The notes: generated by a model from the sequence alone, not told the origin. DNA of 64,000 bases from Lactococcus nasutitermitis (GCF_018403765.1 NZ_BOVQ01000003.1:186001-250000), one strand, 5' to 3'. Positions 33,594-43,141 are shown, numbered from the stretch's first letter. Made by a program: numbers and translations.

Positions 33594-34346
33594 TTATGTC
33601 AAATGAACGCCTTTATCAACATAAATTACATCGCCAGCAATCCCTGAAGCCATTGGCCCAACAAGAAAGGCAGCTGTTTGTCCGACTTCTTCAATCGTTA
33701 CACCTTCACCATCAACTGCACGGCTGTCAGATTCTTTGATAAGGTCTTTGTAACCTGAAACTCCAGATACAGCAAGGGTTTTAATTGCTCCAGCAGAAAT
33801 AGCATTCACATGAACACCAATCTTACCAAATTCAACCGCAAGATAACGAACAGAAGCTTCAAGCGCCGCTTTCGCAATTCCCATGACATTATAATTAGGA
33901 ATAGCACGAACAGAACCCATATAAGTCAAGGTAACAATTCCTGCTCCTTTATTGAGCAAAGGTTTTGCAGCTTTCGCAACAGCAAGCAATGAATACGCTG
34001 AAACATCTTGTGCCAAAGCATATCCATCACGAGAAACATCAGAAATATTCCCGCCAAGTTCTTCTTTCTTAGAATAAGCAATTGCATGAACTAAACCATC
34101 AATCTTACCAACACGCGCTTCAATCGTAGCAAAGGCACGACGAAGTGACTCATCAGAAGATACATCACATTCAATCAGCAAATCCTCAGGTTCTGCAAGA
34201 CGAGCAAGTTGTTTTTCCATACGTTCATTTTGGTAAGTGTAAATCAAAGTTGCCCCTTGGTCTTTCATAGCCTTCGCACATCCCCAAGCAATGGACTTGT
34301 TATTCGCTACACCCATGATGACAATTTTCTTTCCTTCTAAAAACAT
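33594..34346 (-). CDS. fabI: Enoyl-ACP reductase FabI
   Basis: NADH-dependent reduction of trans-2-enoyl-ACP, the last step of each fatty acid elongation round. 250 residues of the SDR fold: GKKIVIMGVANNKSIAWGCA at the N-terminus, the catalytic Tyr/Lys pair in YNVMGIAKAALE (about 154-165), and YMGSVRAIP ahead of it. ATG after AAGGAA. It lies next to, and divergent from, fabZ; lactococci are known to keep fabI and a fabZ gene together. The main fab cluster is not in this window. Confidence 0.95.
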   Translation of the reverse strand: MFLEGKKIVIMGVANNKSIAWGCAKAMKDQGATLIYTYQNERMEKQLARLAEPEDLLIECDVSSDESLRRAFATIEARVGKIDGLVHAIAYSKKEELGGNISDVSRDGYALAQDVSAYSLLAVAKAAKPLLNKGAGIVTLTYMGSVRAIPNYNVMGIAKAALEASVRYLAVEFGKIGVHVNAISAGAIKTLAVSGVSGYKDLIKESDSRAVDGEGVTIEEVGQTAAFLVGPMASGIAGDVIYVDKGVHLT

Positions 34347-34634
34347 AAATAATTCCTTCCAAAAGATAATAAAAAGTTGACACCCTTACAAATAATTGTT
34401 AAGATTAAGTGTAAAAGGTTTTGTCTATAAAAATACTTTATACATCAAATTGTAAATCAAAACAGTCAAAAAGTCAAGAACATTTCTACAAAACTATCAA
34501 AGAATGTTAGTGTAAACTCTTATTTTAAAAGGTTCTATCCCTATTTCATCATTTGATTACAAGTTCTTGAACGACTGATTTCTACAGAAAAAACCATTCC
34601 CCTCTAAGGATTTACAAAAGAAAGTGAGACCCAA

Positions 34635-35084
34635 ATGACGAAAGTAATGACTGCGCAAGAAGTGATGCAAATCATCCCCAACCGCTATCCTATCATGTTT
34701 ATCGACTATGTTGATGAAATTACAGAAAATAAAATCATCGCCACAAAAAATGTAACGATTAACGAAGAAGTTTTCAACGGTCATTTCCCCGGAAATCCAA
34801 CATTCCCTGGTGTTTTAATCCTCGAATCCCTCGCTCAAGCAGGCTCAATCCTCATCTTAACAAAAGACGAATTTAAAGGAAAAATGGCATATATCGGCGG
34901 TATTGATAAAGCCAAATTCCGTCAAAAAGTTGTCCCTGGAGACGTTATGAAACTTGAATTTGAAATCACAAAATTTCGAGGAAAAGTTGGTGTAGCAAGT
35001 GCTACAGCCCTGGTTGAAGGCAAAAAAGTCGCAACAGCCGAGTTCACATTCATCGTTGACGAAGCTGCTGACCAAACAAAATAA
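34635..35084 (+). CDS. fabZ: 3-hydroxyacyl-ACP dehydratase FabZ
   Basis: Dehydrates 3-hydroxyacyl-ACP to trans-2-enoyl-ACP, the substrate of the neighbouring FabI. 149 residues, hot-dog fold. The catalytic motif is GHFPGNPTFPGVLILES (about 50-66), with the active His and Glu. The ribosome site is weak (AAAGTGAG). The 288-base spacer to fabI contains several ATCAAA / TTTGAT words but no clear FabT box that I can defend. Confidence 0.95.
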   Translation: MTKVMTAQEVMQIIPNRYPIMFIDYVDEITENKIIATKNVTINEEVFNGHFPGNPTFPGVLILESLAQAGSILILTKDEFKGKMAYIGGIDKAKFRQKVVPGDVMKLEFEITKFRGKVGVASATALVEGKKVATAEFTFIVDEAADQTK

Positions 35085-35088
35085 AACA

Positions 35089-35121
35089 AAAAAATTGTCT
35101 ATCAAATAGACGATTTTTTTA
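35089..35121. terminator. Bidirectional terminator fabZ / padR
   Basis: AAAAAAATTGTCTAT-CAA-ATAGACGATTTTTTT between converging genes. Confidence 0.9.
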
Positions 35122-35655
35122 TTTCTCCAAAAATTCTTTTCTCAACCTTTCACACCAATGAATATAATTCTCCTCATACATTTTCCCATATTCCAAAATT
35201 GCTCGACTTGCCAACTCCTGCTCAGCTCGCACCTCTCCCAAAACTTCCAATTTTTCCTCAAAAATTTCAGCACGCTCTTGATGTTTCTCCAACTCCTTTT
35301 CAATCTCATCTAACATTTCATCCCGTGTCAAAAGCCAAGAATTATAAACTTTAAACATAAAACCATCTTTTATCGTTGCTTCCCCAAAGTCCAAAACTGT
35401 ATAAGTTTTTAATTCTTCCAAACCAAATTCTGTGATTTCATAAGTTTTTTTCGTAGGATTTTGCACAGGTTTAGTCGACTTCGTCAATCTCAAAAAACCT
35501 TCCGCCTCTAAATGTGCAATTTGCGGATAAACTTGATTATTATTTACCTTCAAAAAATGACTAATTCTGTCATTCATTTGTTGCTTGATATCATAGCCAC
35601 TCAATGGTTCCCGAGCAATTAAAGACAAAATAGAAAGTGCAATTTTATTAACCAT
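35119..35655 (-). CDS. PadR family transcriptional regulator
   Basis: 178 residues. Winged HTH of PadR type at the N-terminus: ALSILSLIAREPLSGYDIKQQ, VNNNQVYPQIAHLEAEGFL. The C-terminal half is the helical Vir_act_alpha_C-type dimerisation domain. It is divergent from an alpha/beta hydrolase gene, and a long inverted repeat covers that gene's promoter, so it is the probable repressor of hydrolase and tautomerase. Related PadR proteins respond to phenolic or drug-like compounds; the effector here is unknown. Confidence 0.92.
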   Translation of the reverse strand: MVNKIALSILSLIAREPLSGYDIKQQMNDRISHFLKVNNNQVYPQIAHLEAEGFLRLTKSTKPVQNPTKKTYEITEFGLEELKTYTVLDFGEATIKDGFMFKVYNSWLLTRDEMLDEIEKELEKHQERAEIFEEKLEVLGEVRAEQELASRAILEYGKMYEENYIHWCERLRKEFLEK

Positions 35656-35731
35656 TTTTTCTCATTTCTCAAAATATTCTTCTTTTAGTATAAACAATTC
35701 TTGATACAAATGCTAGTTCTTGACTATTTTT

Positions 35732-35761
35732 TTACAATATGTTAAATTTAACCTATTGTAA
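35732..35761. promoter_or_regulatory. Putative PadR operator
   Basis: A 30-base inverted repeat: outer arms TTACAATA / TATTGTAA and inner palindrome GTTAAATTTAAC. It covers the region between a TTGACT -35-like box (35720-35725) and the ribosome site of the hydrolase gene, so binding would block transcription. Confidence 0.8.
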
Positions 35762-35778
35762 AAAGGAGAATTAAAATC

Positions 35779-36954
35779 ATGAAACTCATATTTAACGACA
35801 GCACATTTTCATTTGAACTCTTGCGCACCCTAAGCTATGCCCCATATGGAGGAGCAGATATCGGTGAAGTGTTGACAACAGGCTACGCTATCAAAGAAGG
35901 AGATTTTGAAAGCTGGTACAATGAATGGCTCAAAACCGCCGAAAGAACTCTCAAACAAGCCAAATCATTTGAAAACTCAGGACAACTACTGAGCGCCGGA
36001 GAAATCTATCTCAAAGCCTCCAACTACTATCGCAGTGCCGAATTTTTCCTTCATGGCAATCCAGACGGCTCACGCATCCTCAGCACTTGGCGCAAAAGCC
36101 GTGAAAGTTTTCGCAAAGGTCTATCTCTTAGTCAACAAGATGTTGAAATTTTAGAAATCCCCTACAAAAATACAGCACTCCCAGCTTACTTTTATAGAGT
36201 TGACAACAAACCACGTCCCACTCTCATCATTCACGGTGGCTTTGACTCAACAGGCGAAGAATTATACTTCCAAGTCGTCGTTGAAGCTCTCAAACAAGGT
36301 TATAATTGCTTAACTTTTGAAGGTCCCGGTCAAGGCGCAATGATTCGTGAACAGCATCTTCCTTTCTGCTTTGAGTGGGAAAAAGTAGTCGAAAAAGTAG
36401 TCGATTATCTTGAAACCCGCTCCGAAGTCATTCAAGAAAAAATAGTTTTAATGGGTATTAGTTTCGGTGGTTTACTTGCTGCACGCGCTGCCTCTTTTGA
36501 ACACCGTCTTGCCGCTTGTATCACCGATGATGGCTTATTTTCTTTTCAATTCTCCAAAGCCTTTGAAGCTCATAGCAAAGGAGACTTTGATGCTCACTTT
36601 GCCGAACAAATCCTAGAAGAACTCATGAAAAAAAATACAAATATCCGCTGGGTCATCGAAAATGGAAAATTCACTTTTGGTGCACATTCCATCACTGAAC
36701 TTTTCCAAAAAACTGAAATCTACACTTTAAAAAATATTTCTGAAAAAATCCAATGTCCAACTCTCGTCTGCGAAGCCGAAGGAGATATGTTTTTCAAAGG
36801 ACAACCTCAACTTCTTTTTGACTCACTCACTTCTCCCAAAACTATCCTAAAATTTGGCAAACAAGACAATGCCGAAGAACATTGTCACATGGGCGCACTC
36901 ACCTATTATAATCAAAAAATCTTTGCATGGTTAGCCGATACTTTAAAGCCATAA
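35779..36954 (+). CDS. Alpha/beta hydrolase with N-terminal helical lid domain
   Basis: 391 residues. The N-terminal part (about 1-135) is helical and contains repeat-like segments. The C-terminal alpha/beta-hydrolase core has the oxyanion region LIIHGGFDSTGEE (about 150-162), EGPGQGAMIRE, and the nucleophile elbow GISFGG (about 228-233) with the catalytic Ser. Layout and motifs resemble the FrsA/2,6-dihydropseudooxynicotine hydrolase type, which cleave C-C or ester bonds in cyclic compounds. The actual substrate is unknown. AAAGGAG ribosome site; PadR-controlled by context. Confidence 0.87.
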   Translation: MKLIFNDSTFSFELLRTLSYAPYGGADIGEVLTTGYAIKEGDFESWYNEWLKTAERTLKQAKSFENSGQLLSAGEIYLKASNYYRSAEFFLHGNPDGSRILSTWRKSRESFRKGLSLSQQDVEILEIPYKNTALPAYFYRVDNKPRPTLIIHGGFDSTGEELYFQVVVEALKQGYNCLTFEGPGQGAMIREQHLPFCFEWEKVVEKVVDYLETRSEVIQEKIVLMGISFGGLLAARAASFEHRLAACITDDGLFSFQFSKAFEAHSKGDFDAHFAEQILEELMKKNTNIRWVIENGKFTFGAHSITELFQKTEIYTLKNISEKIQCPTLVCEAEGDMFFKGQPQLLFDSLTSPKTILKFGKQDNAEEHCHMGALTYYNQKIFAWLADTLKP

Positions 36955-37026
36955 ATCCATACTTTCCCTGAGCTTTTACTATAAAAATATGGTAAAATAA
37001 CACGAAAGAATATTAAGGAGAATTAT

Positions 37027-37206
37027 ATGCCACTTGTTCATATTGAATTAGTCGAAGGACGCACAAACGAGCAAAAAACAGCTCTCGCCCAAGAAATTGC
37101 AGAATCAATCGTCAAACATACAGGAGCACCAAAATCTGCCATTCATATCATTTTCAACGATATGAAAAAAGAAAATTATTTCCCAGCAGGAGAAGCAAAA
37201 AAGTAG
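37027..37206 (+). CDS. 4-oxalocrotonate tautomerase family protein
   Basis: 59 residues. The processed protein would begin with the catalytic Pro (MPLVHIELVEGRT), and the family pattern continues with AQEIAESIVKHTG and a late IHIIFNDM. These small enzymes form hexamers and tautomerise dienols or similar substrates. Start ATG after AAGGAG. It follows the hydrolase by 72 bases and may share its transcript, which would suit degradation of an aromatic or cyclic compound; that link is inference. Confidence 0.9.
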   Translation: MPLVHIELVEGRTNEQKTALAQEIAESIVKHTGAPKSAIHIIFNDMKKENYFPAGEAKK

Positions 37207-37221
37207 CCGCAGCTACTTTTT
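37200..37221. terminator. Terminator tautomerase / C26 peptidase genes
   Basis: AAAAGTAGC-CGCA-GCTACTTTTT between converging genes, overlapping the tautomerase stop codon. Confidence 0.85.
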
Positions 37222-37957
37222 ATTTTTGACATTTACAAATAAACTCCGCAAATAATTGAAATTGCTTTTTATCATTTCGCCACATATTTTCTGGATGCCA
37301 TTGTACAGCCGTTACCTGCTCATCCGCTGTTGTTACTCCTTCAATGACATTATCAACCGCCCGAGCCGTCACCATCAACTCCGGCGCAAGCATTTTAATC
37401 GCCTGATGATGCCGCGAATTCACATAAGCCTGCTCACCAAATAATCCATAAAGCGAACTATTTTCCATTATCTTCACATGATGTGTCGGAAATGCCCCAT
37501 AAGACACTTGTGAATGCTGAATAAAACTTTCTTTATTCTGTACAGCAAGGTCTTGATAAAGCGTCCCACCCAAAGCAACATTTATCAGCTGAAGTCCCCG
37601 ACAAATTCCAAAAATAGACTTTCCCGCCTCTTTAGCAGCTTTAAACAATGCCAGTTCATAAGTATCCCGTTGATAAGAAGTTCGTCCCATAGCACGTTCT
37701 GGCTCTTCCCCATAAAAAGTAGGACTCACATCAAATCCCCCAGGAATTATCAGTCCATCAAATAACTTCACCATTTCCCGCGCTACTTCTTCCACAAGTT
37801 CTGTTTCCTCTGGAAATGGAAGTATCACTGGTAAACCACCAGCTTTTAAAATGACTTCTTTCAAATCACGTGGTGCAAAATCCGCAAAATTTTCATTGAT
37901 ATATTCTGATGATTCCACCAAACTATCCGCTGTCACTGCTATCACAGGTCTTTTCAT
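37220..37957 (-). CDS. Class I glutamine amidotransferase-like peptidase C26
   Basis: 245 residues. The catalytic triad region is visible: nucleophile Cys in IFGICRGLQLINVALGG (about 109-125), and His and Glu in VQWHPENMW near the C-terminus. This is the gamma-glutamyl-gamma-aminobutyrate hydrolase (PuuD) group, which cleaves gamma-glutamyl amides. The start at 37957 has AGGAG eight bases upstream; the longer frame begins inside a hairpin. It may be read from the upstream binding-protein gene. Confidence 0.9.
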   Translation of the reverse strand: MKRPVIAVTADSLVESSEYINENFADFAPRDLKEVILKAGGLPVILPFPEETELVEEVAREMVKLFDGLIIPGGFDVSPTFYGEEPERAMGRTSYQRDTYELALFKAAKEAGKSIFGICRGLQLINVALGGTLYQDLAVQNKESFIQHSQVSYGAFPTHHVKIMENSSLYGLFGEQAYVNSRHHQAIKMLAPELMVTARAVDNVIEGVTTADEQVTAVQWHPENMWRNDKKQFQLFAEFICKCQK

Positions 37958-37971
37958 TGTTTTTCTCCTAA

Positions 37972-37998
37972 AAACTTCTATCATTTCTGATAGAAGTT
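37972..37998 (-). terminator. Hairpin between the binding-protein and C26 peptidase genes
   Basis: AACTTCTATC / GATAGAAGTT stem with T's on the minus strand, right after the binding-protein stop and just before the next ribosome site. Confidence 0.7.
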
Positions 37999-38804
37999 TA
38001 TTTTACATTTTGTGATGCTTTATAATTCTTTTCAATGATTTGTTCCAACTCTCCACTTGCCTTGAGAGACTTGATTACTTCATTGACTTTCTTTTTCAAT
38101 TCAGGAGAATTCTTCTTCAAAGCAACTGCCATTCCCGGATTACTCTTCAAATTTGGAATTTTCACTGTGGCAATCGTAAGATCTGGATTTTCCGAAACAT
38201 AACTCTTAGCAATCATGTCTTCCAACACGACACCAGAAATCTTTCCACCTTTTAACTCATTGATTTCATCTCCAACAGCTGGCAATGAAACTAAAACAGA
38301 ACCTTTAATTTGATTTTGCACTGCTGTTTCTTGTGTTGAACCCGTTTGTCCTGCTAATTTTAAGCCTTTAAAATCTGACAAACTCTTATATTTATTCACA
38401 TCTGATTTTTTCACAACAATTTCATTAACAGGATTATAATAAACATTTGAAAAATCAAATGATTTTTCGCGTGCTGCCGTAGCTGAAATACCTGAAATTG
38501 CAATGCCCGATTTTCCTTGCGATAAAGAAGCAAGAACATTATCAAAACTCATTGTACTGATTTTTAACTTAACATCTAATTTTTTTGCAATCGCCTTAGC
38601 AAGGTCAATATCCACCCCAACAACTTGATTTTTTCCATTTTGAATTGTTTGATATTCAAAAGGTGGATAATCTGGACTGACTGAAAGTACTAGCGTCCCT
38701 TTATCTTGTATAGTTTTTACCTCATTTGCTTTTGAACTTCCACAAGCCGCTAAAGTTGTAAGAGCAACAAGGCCTACCATTCCTAATACTAATTTTTTTA
38801 TCAT
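37998..38804 (-). CDS. Amino acid ABC transporter substrate-binding lipoprotein, copy 1
   Basis: 268 residues, family 3 solute-binding protein. Lipobox LTTLAACG (Cys about 21). Core: LSVSPDYPPFEYQTI (ligand-binding start), VVGVDIDLAKAIAKKL (about 63-78), IAISGISATAAREKSFDFS. Binds a polar or amphipathic amino acid at the cell surface and feeds an ABC permease. No permease or ATPase gene is in the window, so the partner is elsewhere. It is a close paralogue of the gene upstream and has the same promoter layout. Confidence 0.92.
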   Translation of the reverse strand: MIKKLVLGMVGLVALTTLAACGSSKANEVKTIQDKGTLVLSVSPDYPPFEYQTIQNGKNQVVGVDIDLAKAIAKKLDVKLKISTMSFDNVLASLSQGKSGIAISGISATAAREKSFDFSNVYYNPVNEIVVKKSDVNKYKSLSDFKGLKLAGQTGSTQETAVQNQIKGSVLVSLPAVGDEINELKGGKISGVVLEDMIAKSYVSENPDLTIATVKIPNLKSNPGMAVALKKNSPELKKKVNEVIKSLKASGELEQIIEKNYKASQNVK

Positions 38805-38812
38805 TTTCCCTC

Positions 38813-38836
38813 CTGGTATCTTTTCAAGATACCAGT
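38813..38836 (-). other. 5' leader hairpin of binding-protein gene 1
   Basis: GGTATCTT / AAGATACC with a short TG/AA loop, between promoter and ribosome site. No T run follows, so it may affect mRNA stability rather than termination. Confidence 0.5.
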
Positions 38837-38839
38837 ATA

Positions 38840-38867
38840 ATTATACGTTTTTCTAATGATATGTCAA
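38840..38867 (-). promoter_or_regulatory. Promoter of binding-protein gene 1
   Basis: On the minus strand TTGACA, 16-base spacer, TATAAT, preceded by AAATAC. Confidence 0.8.
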
Positions 38868-38917
38868 GTATTTTATATAAAAAAATCTGCCTATACAGGC
38901 AGAAGAACAATCATATT

Positions 38918-39736
38918 TTATTTCACTTTTTCTGAAAGTTTATAGTTCGTTTGGATTTGTTTTGAAATTTCTCCATTTTTAAGTAATTTTGTAATAACAG
39001 CGTTCACTTTCTTTTTCAAAGCACTTGAACCTTTAGGAAGAGCAATCGCTGTACCATAGTTATTCTTAGGATTTGGAACCTTGATTTTCGCCAAAGCCAA
39101 ATCAGGATTTTCAGAAACATAACTTTTAGCAATCAAATCTTCAATAACAGCAGCTTGTACTTTACCAGCTTTTACTTCATTGATTTCATCACCAATAGCA
39201 GGGAGTGCAATTTCCGTCGCTGATTTCATATTGTCTAAAACAATTCCTTCTTGAATAGAACCTTTTTGAGCCGCAACTTTTGCATTCTTCAAATCATCAA
39301 AACTCTTATATTTATTCAAGTCTGATTTCTTTATAACAACTTCATTCGTCGCATTATAATAAATTTTTGAGAAATCATATGATTTTTCACGTTCTGGAGT
39401 TGCTGAAATACCTGAAATTGCAATATCTGCTTTTCCACTTGACAAAGCAGTAAGAACGTTATTAAAATCCATTGAGCTAATAACAACTTTTACGTCCAAT
39501 TCTTTCCCAATAGCCTTTGCCAAATCAACATCTGAACCAACCACTTCATTTTTTCCATTCTGGATTGTTTGAAATTCAAAAGGTGGATAATCTGGTGATA
39601 AAGCAACTACCAACGTTCCTTTATCTTTAATTTTTTGCAACTGTGTTTTTTTGGCACTGGAACTATTGCCACAAGCTGCTAAAGTAAAAGTTGCTGCTAA
39701 TAAGATGCTTCCAAGTAAAATTTTCTTTATTTTCAT
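38918..39736 (-). CDS. Amino acid ABC transporter substrate-binding lipoprotein, copy 2
   Basis: 272 residues, a paralogue of the protein encoded just downstream: PDYPPFEFQTIQNGKNEVVG and IAISGISATPEREKSYDFS are almost the same in both. Lipobox LAACG (Cys about 22). The two differ most in the region around residues 165-190, which may change ligand choice. It has its own promoter. The 114 bases between the genes hold the next promoter, so each is probably expressed separately. Confidence 0.92.
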   Translation of the reverse strand: MKIKKILLGSILLAATFTLAACGNSSSAKKTQLQKIKDKGTLVVALSPDYPPFEFQTIQNGKNEVVGSDVDLAKAIGKELDVKVVISSMDFNNVLTALSSGKADIAISGISATPEREKSYDFSKIYYNATNEVVIKKSDLNKYKSFDDLKNAKVAAQKGSIQEGIVLDNMKSATEIALPAIGDEINEVKAGKVQAAVIEDLIAKSYVSENPDLALAKIKVPNPKNNYGTAIALPKGSSALKKKVNAVITKLLKNGEISKQIQTNYKLSEKVK

Positions 39737-39781
39737 GTTGTATATCTCCTAAAATTAGTATTTTTATTAACTTATAAGAAT

Positions 39782-39809
39782 AATTATACACCTTTTTTTG
39801 ATCTTGTCA
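39782..39809 (-). promoter_or_regulatory. Promoter of binding-protein gene 2
   Basis: TTGACA, 16-base spacer, TATAAT on the minus strand, again preceded by AAATAC and followed by TATTC. Nearly the same arrangement as the promoter of copy 1. Confidence 0.8.
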
Positions 39810-39897
39810 AGTATTTTTATACATTTTCTGCATTTTTATCAATATTTTTTAAATAATATTTAAAAAATCAATAAAACCATGATTATTTATGCAGTTT

Positions 39898-41889
39898 TTA
39901 ATCTATCGCTCGGATTTCTAAAACCATGTCACGAAGTTGAGCTGCTCCTTCAAAGTCAAGACTTGCAGCTGCTTCTTGCATTTCTTTTTCCAACTTAGCT
40001 ACCAGTTTTTTGCGTTCTTTTTTCGTCATTGCACTCGCATCAATTTCTTCAACTTCACCCGTCTCAGATTTTTTAGTTATAGAAATTAAATCACGAATTT
40101 CTTTGACAATAGTTTTTGGTATAATATCATGTTCCTTATTATATGCAATTTGAATTTCTCGACGACGCGCTGTTTCATCAATCGCCCGTTGCATAGATTG
40201 TGTCATCACATCACCATACATAATGACTCGACCATTTTCATTACGAGCAGCACGACCAATCGTTTGGATTAACCCGCGTTCATTACGTAAAAATCCTTCT
40301 TTATCTGCATCAAGAATTGCAACCAAGCTCACTTCAGGCACATCAATTCCCTCACGCAAAAGATTGATACCAATCAAAACATCAAAAACGCCCAAGCGTA
40401 AATCACGAATAATTTCCGTTCTTTCCAAAGTTTTGATGTCACTATGCATATACTTAACTTTTACACCCATTTCCTTGAAATAAGCAGCCAAATCTTCCGC
40501 CATTTTTTTCGTGAGTGTTGTAACAAATACACGTTCATTTCTCTCAGCACGCGCATTGATTTCTCCTAAAAGGTCATCAATTTGTCCCATCATTGGACGC
40601 ACTTCAATAATCGGATCCAATAATCCCGTTGGCCGAATAATTTGCTCAACAACAGTATCTGTTTGTTCCTTTTCATAATCTCCAGGAGTAGCAGAAACAT
40701 AAACGATTTGATGAACATGACTTTCAAATTCTTCACGGCGCAACGGTCTATTATCCAAAGCAGATGGTAAACGGAAACCATAATTCACCAGCATATCTTT
40801 ACGCGCTTTATCCCCGTTGTACATCCCTTTAACTTGTCCCATCGTCATATGACTCTCATCAATCATAATAAGAAAATCATCAGGAAAGAAATCAAGCAAG
40901 GTATAAGGGGGTTCTCCCTCACTTCTCCCATCCATATGTCGAGAATAATTTTCAACCCCCGAACAATACCCCATTTCACGAAGCATTTCAATGTCATAAT
41001 TCGTTCGTTGCTCAAGACGTTGCGCCTCAAGAAGCTTACCCTCATCACGGAAATTTTTAAGCTGAACTTCTAACTCTGCTTCAATCTTAGCAATAGATTC
41101 TTCCATACGGTCATCATTAGTTATAAAGTGAGTTGCAGGGAAAATCGCCAAATGATCAACATCACTAATTATTTGACCTGTAAGAACTTCAATTTCACGA
41201 ATCCGCTCAATTTCATCTCCAAAAAATTCAACTCGAAAAGCGTGTTCATCTCGAGAAGCTGGAAAAACTTCAACAACATCACCACGTACACGGAAACGCC
41301 CACGTTGAAAATCAATATCATTGCGCTCAAATTGAATACTCACCAAATCATTAAGAAGTTTATCACGAGAAAATTCTTGCCCCGGTCGCAAAGAAACAAC
41401 ACTATCTTGATATTCTTTTGGTGAACCCAAACCGTAAATGCAACTGACTGAAGCCACAACAATCACGTCATTACGCTCCAGAAGGCTACTAGTCGCACTG
41501 TGACGGAGTTTATCAATCTCATCATTAACAGAACTATCTTTTTCAATGTAGGTGTCAGAGCTTGGAACATAGGCTTCTGGCTGATAATAATCATAGTAAC
41601 TCACAAAATATTCGACAGCATTATTAGGAAAAAACTCCTTAAACTCACTATAGAGTTGACCCGCAAGAGTTTTATTGTGCGCCATCACAAGAGTAGGTTT
41701 ACCTGTGCGTGCAATGACTTGGCTCATAGTGTAAGTTTTTCCTGTTCCTGTTGCTCCCATGAGAATCTGAGCTTTTTCCCCATTTTCGATATTTTCGACA
41801 AGTTCTTCTATTGCTTGAGGCTGGTCCCCACTAGGACTATATTTGCTGACTAAGTCAAATTTATTATCTGTAATTCTATCTATTGCCAT
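39898..41889 (-). CDS. uvrB: Excinuclease ABC subunit B
   Basis: Damage-verifying helicase subunit of nucleotide excision repair. 663 residues. Walker [11 protein letters not shown] (about 44-53), the beta-hairpin [12 protein letters not shown] (about 94-105), DESHMT (Walker B), helicase motif [11 protein letters not shown], and a C-terminal UVR motif (about 625-660) that binds UvrC and UvrA. No lactococcal SOS box was recognised upstream. The ATG has AAAGGAAA at a rather long distance. Confidence 0.98.
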   Translation of the reverse strand: MAIDRITDNKFDLVSKYSPSGDQPQAIEELVENIENGEKAQILMGATGTGKTYTMSQVIARTGKPTLVMAHNKTLAGQLYSEFKEFFPNNAVEYFVSYYDYYQPEAYVPSSDTYIEKDSSVNDEIDKLRHSATSSLLERNDVIVVASVSCIYGLGSPKEYQDSVVSLRPGQEFSRDKLLNDLVSIQFERNDIDFQRGRFRVRGDVVEVFPASRDEHAFRVEFFGDEIERIREIEVLTGQIISDVDHLAIFPATHFITNDDRMEESIAKIEAELEVQLKNFRDEGKLLEAQRLEQRTNYDIEMLREMGYCSGVENYSRHMDGRSEGEPPYTLLDFFPDDFLIMIDESHMTMGQVKGMYNGDKARKDMLVNYGFRLPSALDNRPLRREEFESHVHQIVYVSATPGDYEKEQTDTVVEQIIRPTGLLDPIIEVRPMMGQIDDLLGEINARAERNERVFVTTLTKKMAEDLAAYFKEMGVKVKYMHSDIKTLERTEIIRDLRLGVFDVLIGINLLREGIDVPEVSLVAILDADKEGFLRNERGLIQTIGRAARNENGRVIMYGDVMTQSMQRAIDETARRREIQIAYNKEHDIIPKTIVKEIRDLISITKKSETGEVEEIDASAMTKKERKKLVAKLEKEMQEAAASLDFEGAAQLRDMVLEIRAID

Positions 41890-41910
41890 ATTAACAATTC
41901 ATTTTCCTTT

Positions 41911-42366
41911 TTATTTAATCTTTTTAACTATCTCTGTTTTAAAATAATCCAGAGCCTTCCTATAGACTTCCGTTTTAAAACTAAAATCCATTTGAAGCAA
42001 CTCATCCAAATCTACAAACTTATATTGAATAAATTCATGATCATACTTTTCAAGGTCAATATAAGCTGTCAAGTGCAATTTTATCAAAAAGTATTGCTGC
42101 TCTTGCCCAACATAAGTCCATGTTGGAAAAGTCATTCCAGCCGGAAAATCATATTTGAGAGTTCCAGGATATTTATCAATAATCTCAAAATCATTTGTCG
42201 CAAGTTCTTCCATAAGCTCACGTTTTAACGCTTCTTCCGCTGTTTCGCCTTTTTCAATACCACCTTGTGGAAATCCCCATGCAAGATGGTCTTCACGCTC
42301 GCCCAGCCATGTCTTTCCTTCATCATTAATGATAATAGCTGCAACATTTTTTCTATACTCTTTCAT
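41911..42366 (-). CDS. NUDIX hydrolase, RppH-like
   Basis: 151 residues. NUDIX box GGIEKGETAEEALKRELMEEL (about 35-55), preceded by WGFPQ, a combination typical of the dinucleoside polyphosphate/RNA pyrophosphohydrolase group. It may remove pyrophosphate from mRNA 5' ends or cleave ApnA; sequence alone does not decide. It lies just upstream of uvrB on the same strand (21-base gap), so they may be co-transcribed. Confidence 0.87.
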   Translation of the reverse strand: MKEYRKNVAAIIINDEGKTWLGEREDHLAWGFPQGGIEKGETAEEALKRELMEELATNDFEIIDKYPGTLKYDFPAGMTFPTWTYVGQEQQYFLIKLHLTAYIDLEKYDHEFIQYKFVDLDELLQMDFSFKTEVYRKALDYFKTEIVKKIK

Positions 42367-42513
42367 TTTTCACCAACTTTCTACACCTTTTTTCTGAAGT
42401 AACAGAATTTTTGATAGCATACTACGTGAAAATTTTACTTAATTTAATTTTACCATTTTTACAATAGATTTTATAGCCAATAGCTTTTATACTCTTTTTC
42501 TGATAACATTATG

Positions 42514-42546
42514 AAAAAACGTAGAATCTCCATTCTACGTTTATTT
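42514..42546 (-). terminator. Terminator of the NiaX-like gene
   Basis: AAACGTAGAAT-CTCC-ATTCTACGTTT stem with flanking A/T runs directly after the stop. Confidence 0.88.
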
Positions 42547-42553
42547 GACTATT

Positions 42554-43141
42554 TTAAAATTTTTTTGTTGACAGAAGTACCTGTGCACGTTTGAAAATAT
42601 CAATATTGAACTTTTTACTCAAAACTTTACATAAATACAAAGCAATATTGAAATCAATGAAGCTCTGAACTAGACCACCAAAACCAATCAATAACAACAG
42701 ATTCATCAATGAGTGCTGATCAAGATGCTGAAAACCTACCGAATAGAAAACCCACACAACAATCGTCTCCAAACCTGCATGAACAATACCAAGCAGAATG
42801 TTAAAAATTTGAAGTTGAACCTTATGATTAATAATATCAGGCTTTTTCTTGAGAACATAAGCCCCTGCTGTCATTGCAAAAAGGTGCATAAGCGCACGCA
42901 ACCAAATCGTTGGCACAGGAATACTAATCATGAAACCAATCGTCGTTCCAATAGCAACGACTGCCGCCATCGCTGGGCTAAAAAACATAGCCGCCATAAC
43001 TGGAACGTGAGAAGCCAAAGTAAATGAAGCCGGTCCAATAATAATTTTAGCTGGCATAACCATCGGAATCAAAATTCCAAGCGCTGTCAGCAACCCTCCA
43101 ATAGCGAGATTCTTAGAGGGATTTTTTCTTTTTTGTTCCAT
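42554..43141 (-). CDS. ECF transporter S component, NiaX-like (niacin)
   Basis: 195 residues, about six membrane helices. LLTALGILIPMVMPAKIIIGPASFTLASHVPVM (positions about 17-49) and AAVVAIGTTIGFMIS match the NiaX group of niacin uptake S components. It needs a shared ECF A/A/T module that is not encoded here. No NiaR or riboswitch site is convincing in the 235-base spacer upstream. Monocistronic, with its own terminator. Confidence 0.8.
   Translation of the reverse strand: MEQKRKNPSKNLAIGGLLTALGILIPMVMPAKIIIGPASFTLASHVPVMAAMFFSPAMAAVVAIGTTIGFMISIPVPTIWLRALMHLFAMTAGAYVLKKKPDIINHKVQLQIFNILLGIVHAGLETIVVWVFYSVGFQHLDQHSLMNLLLLIGFGGLVQSFIDFNIALYLCKVLSKKFNIDIFKRAQVLLSTKKF

Noticed and set aside
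34347-34634. FabT operator between fabI and fabZ
   Set aside because: Several TTTGAT/ATCAAA words occur, but none forms the expected inverted repeat well enough to claim.
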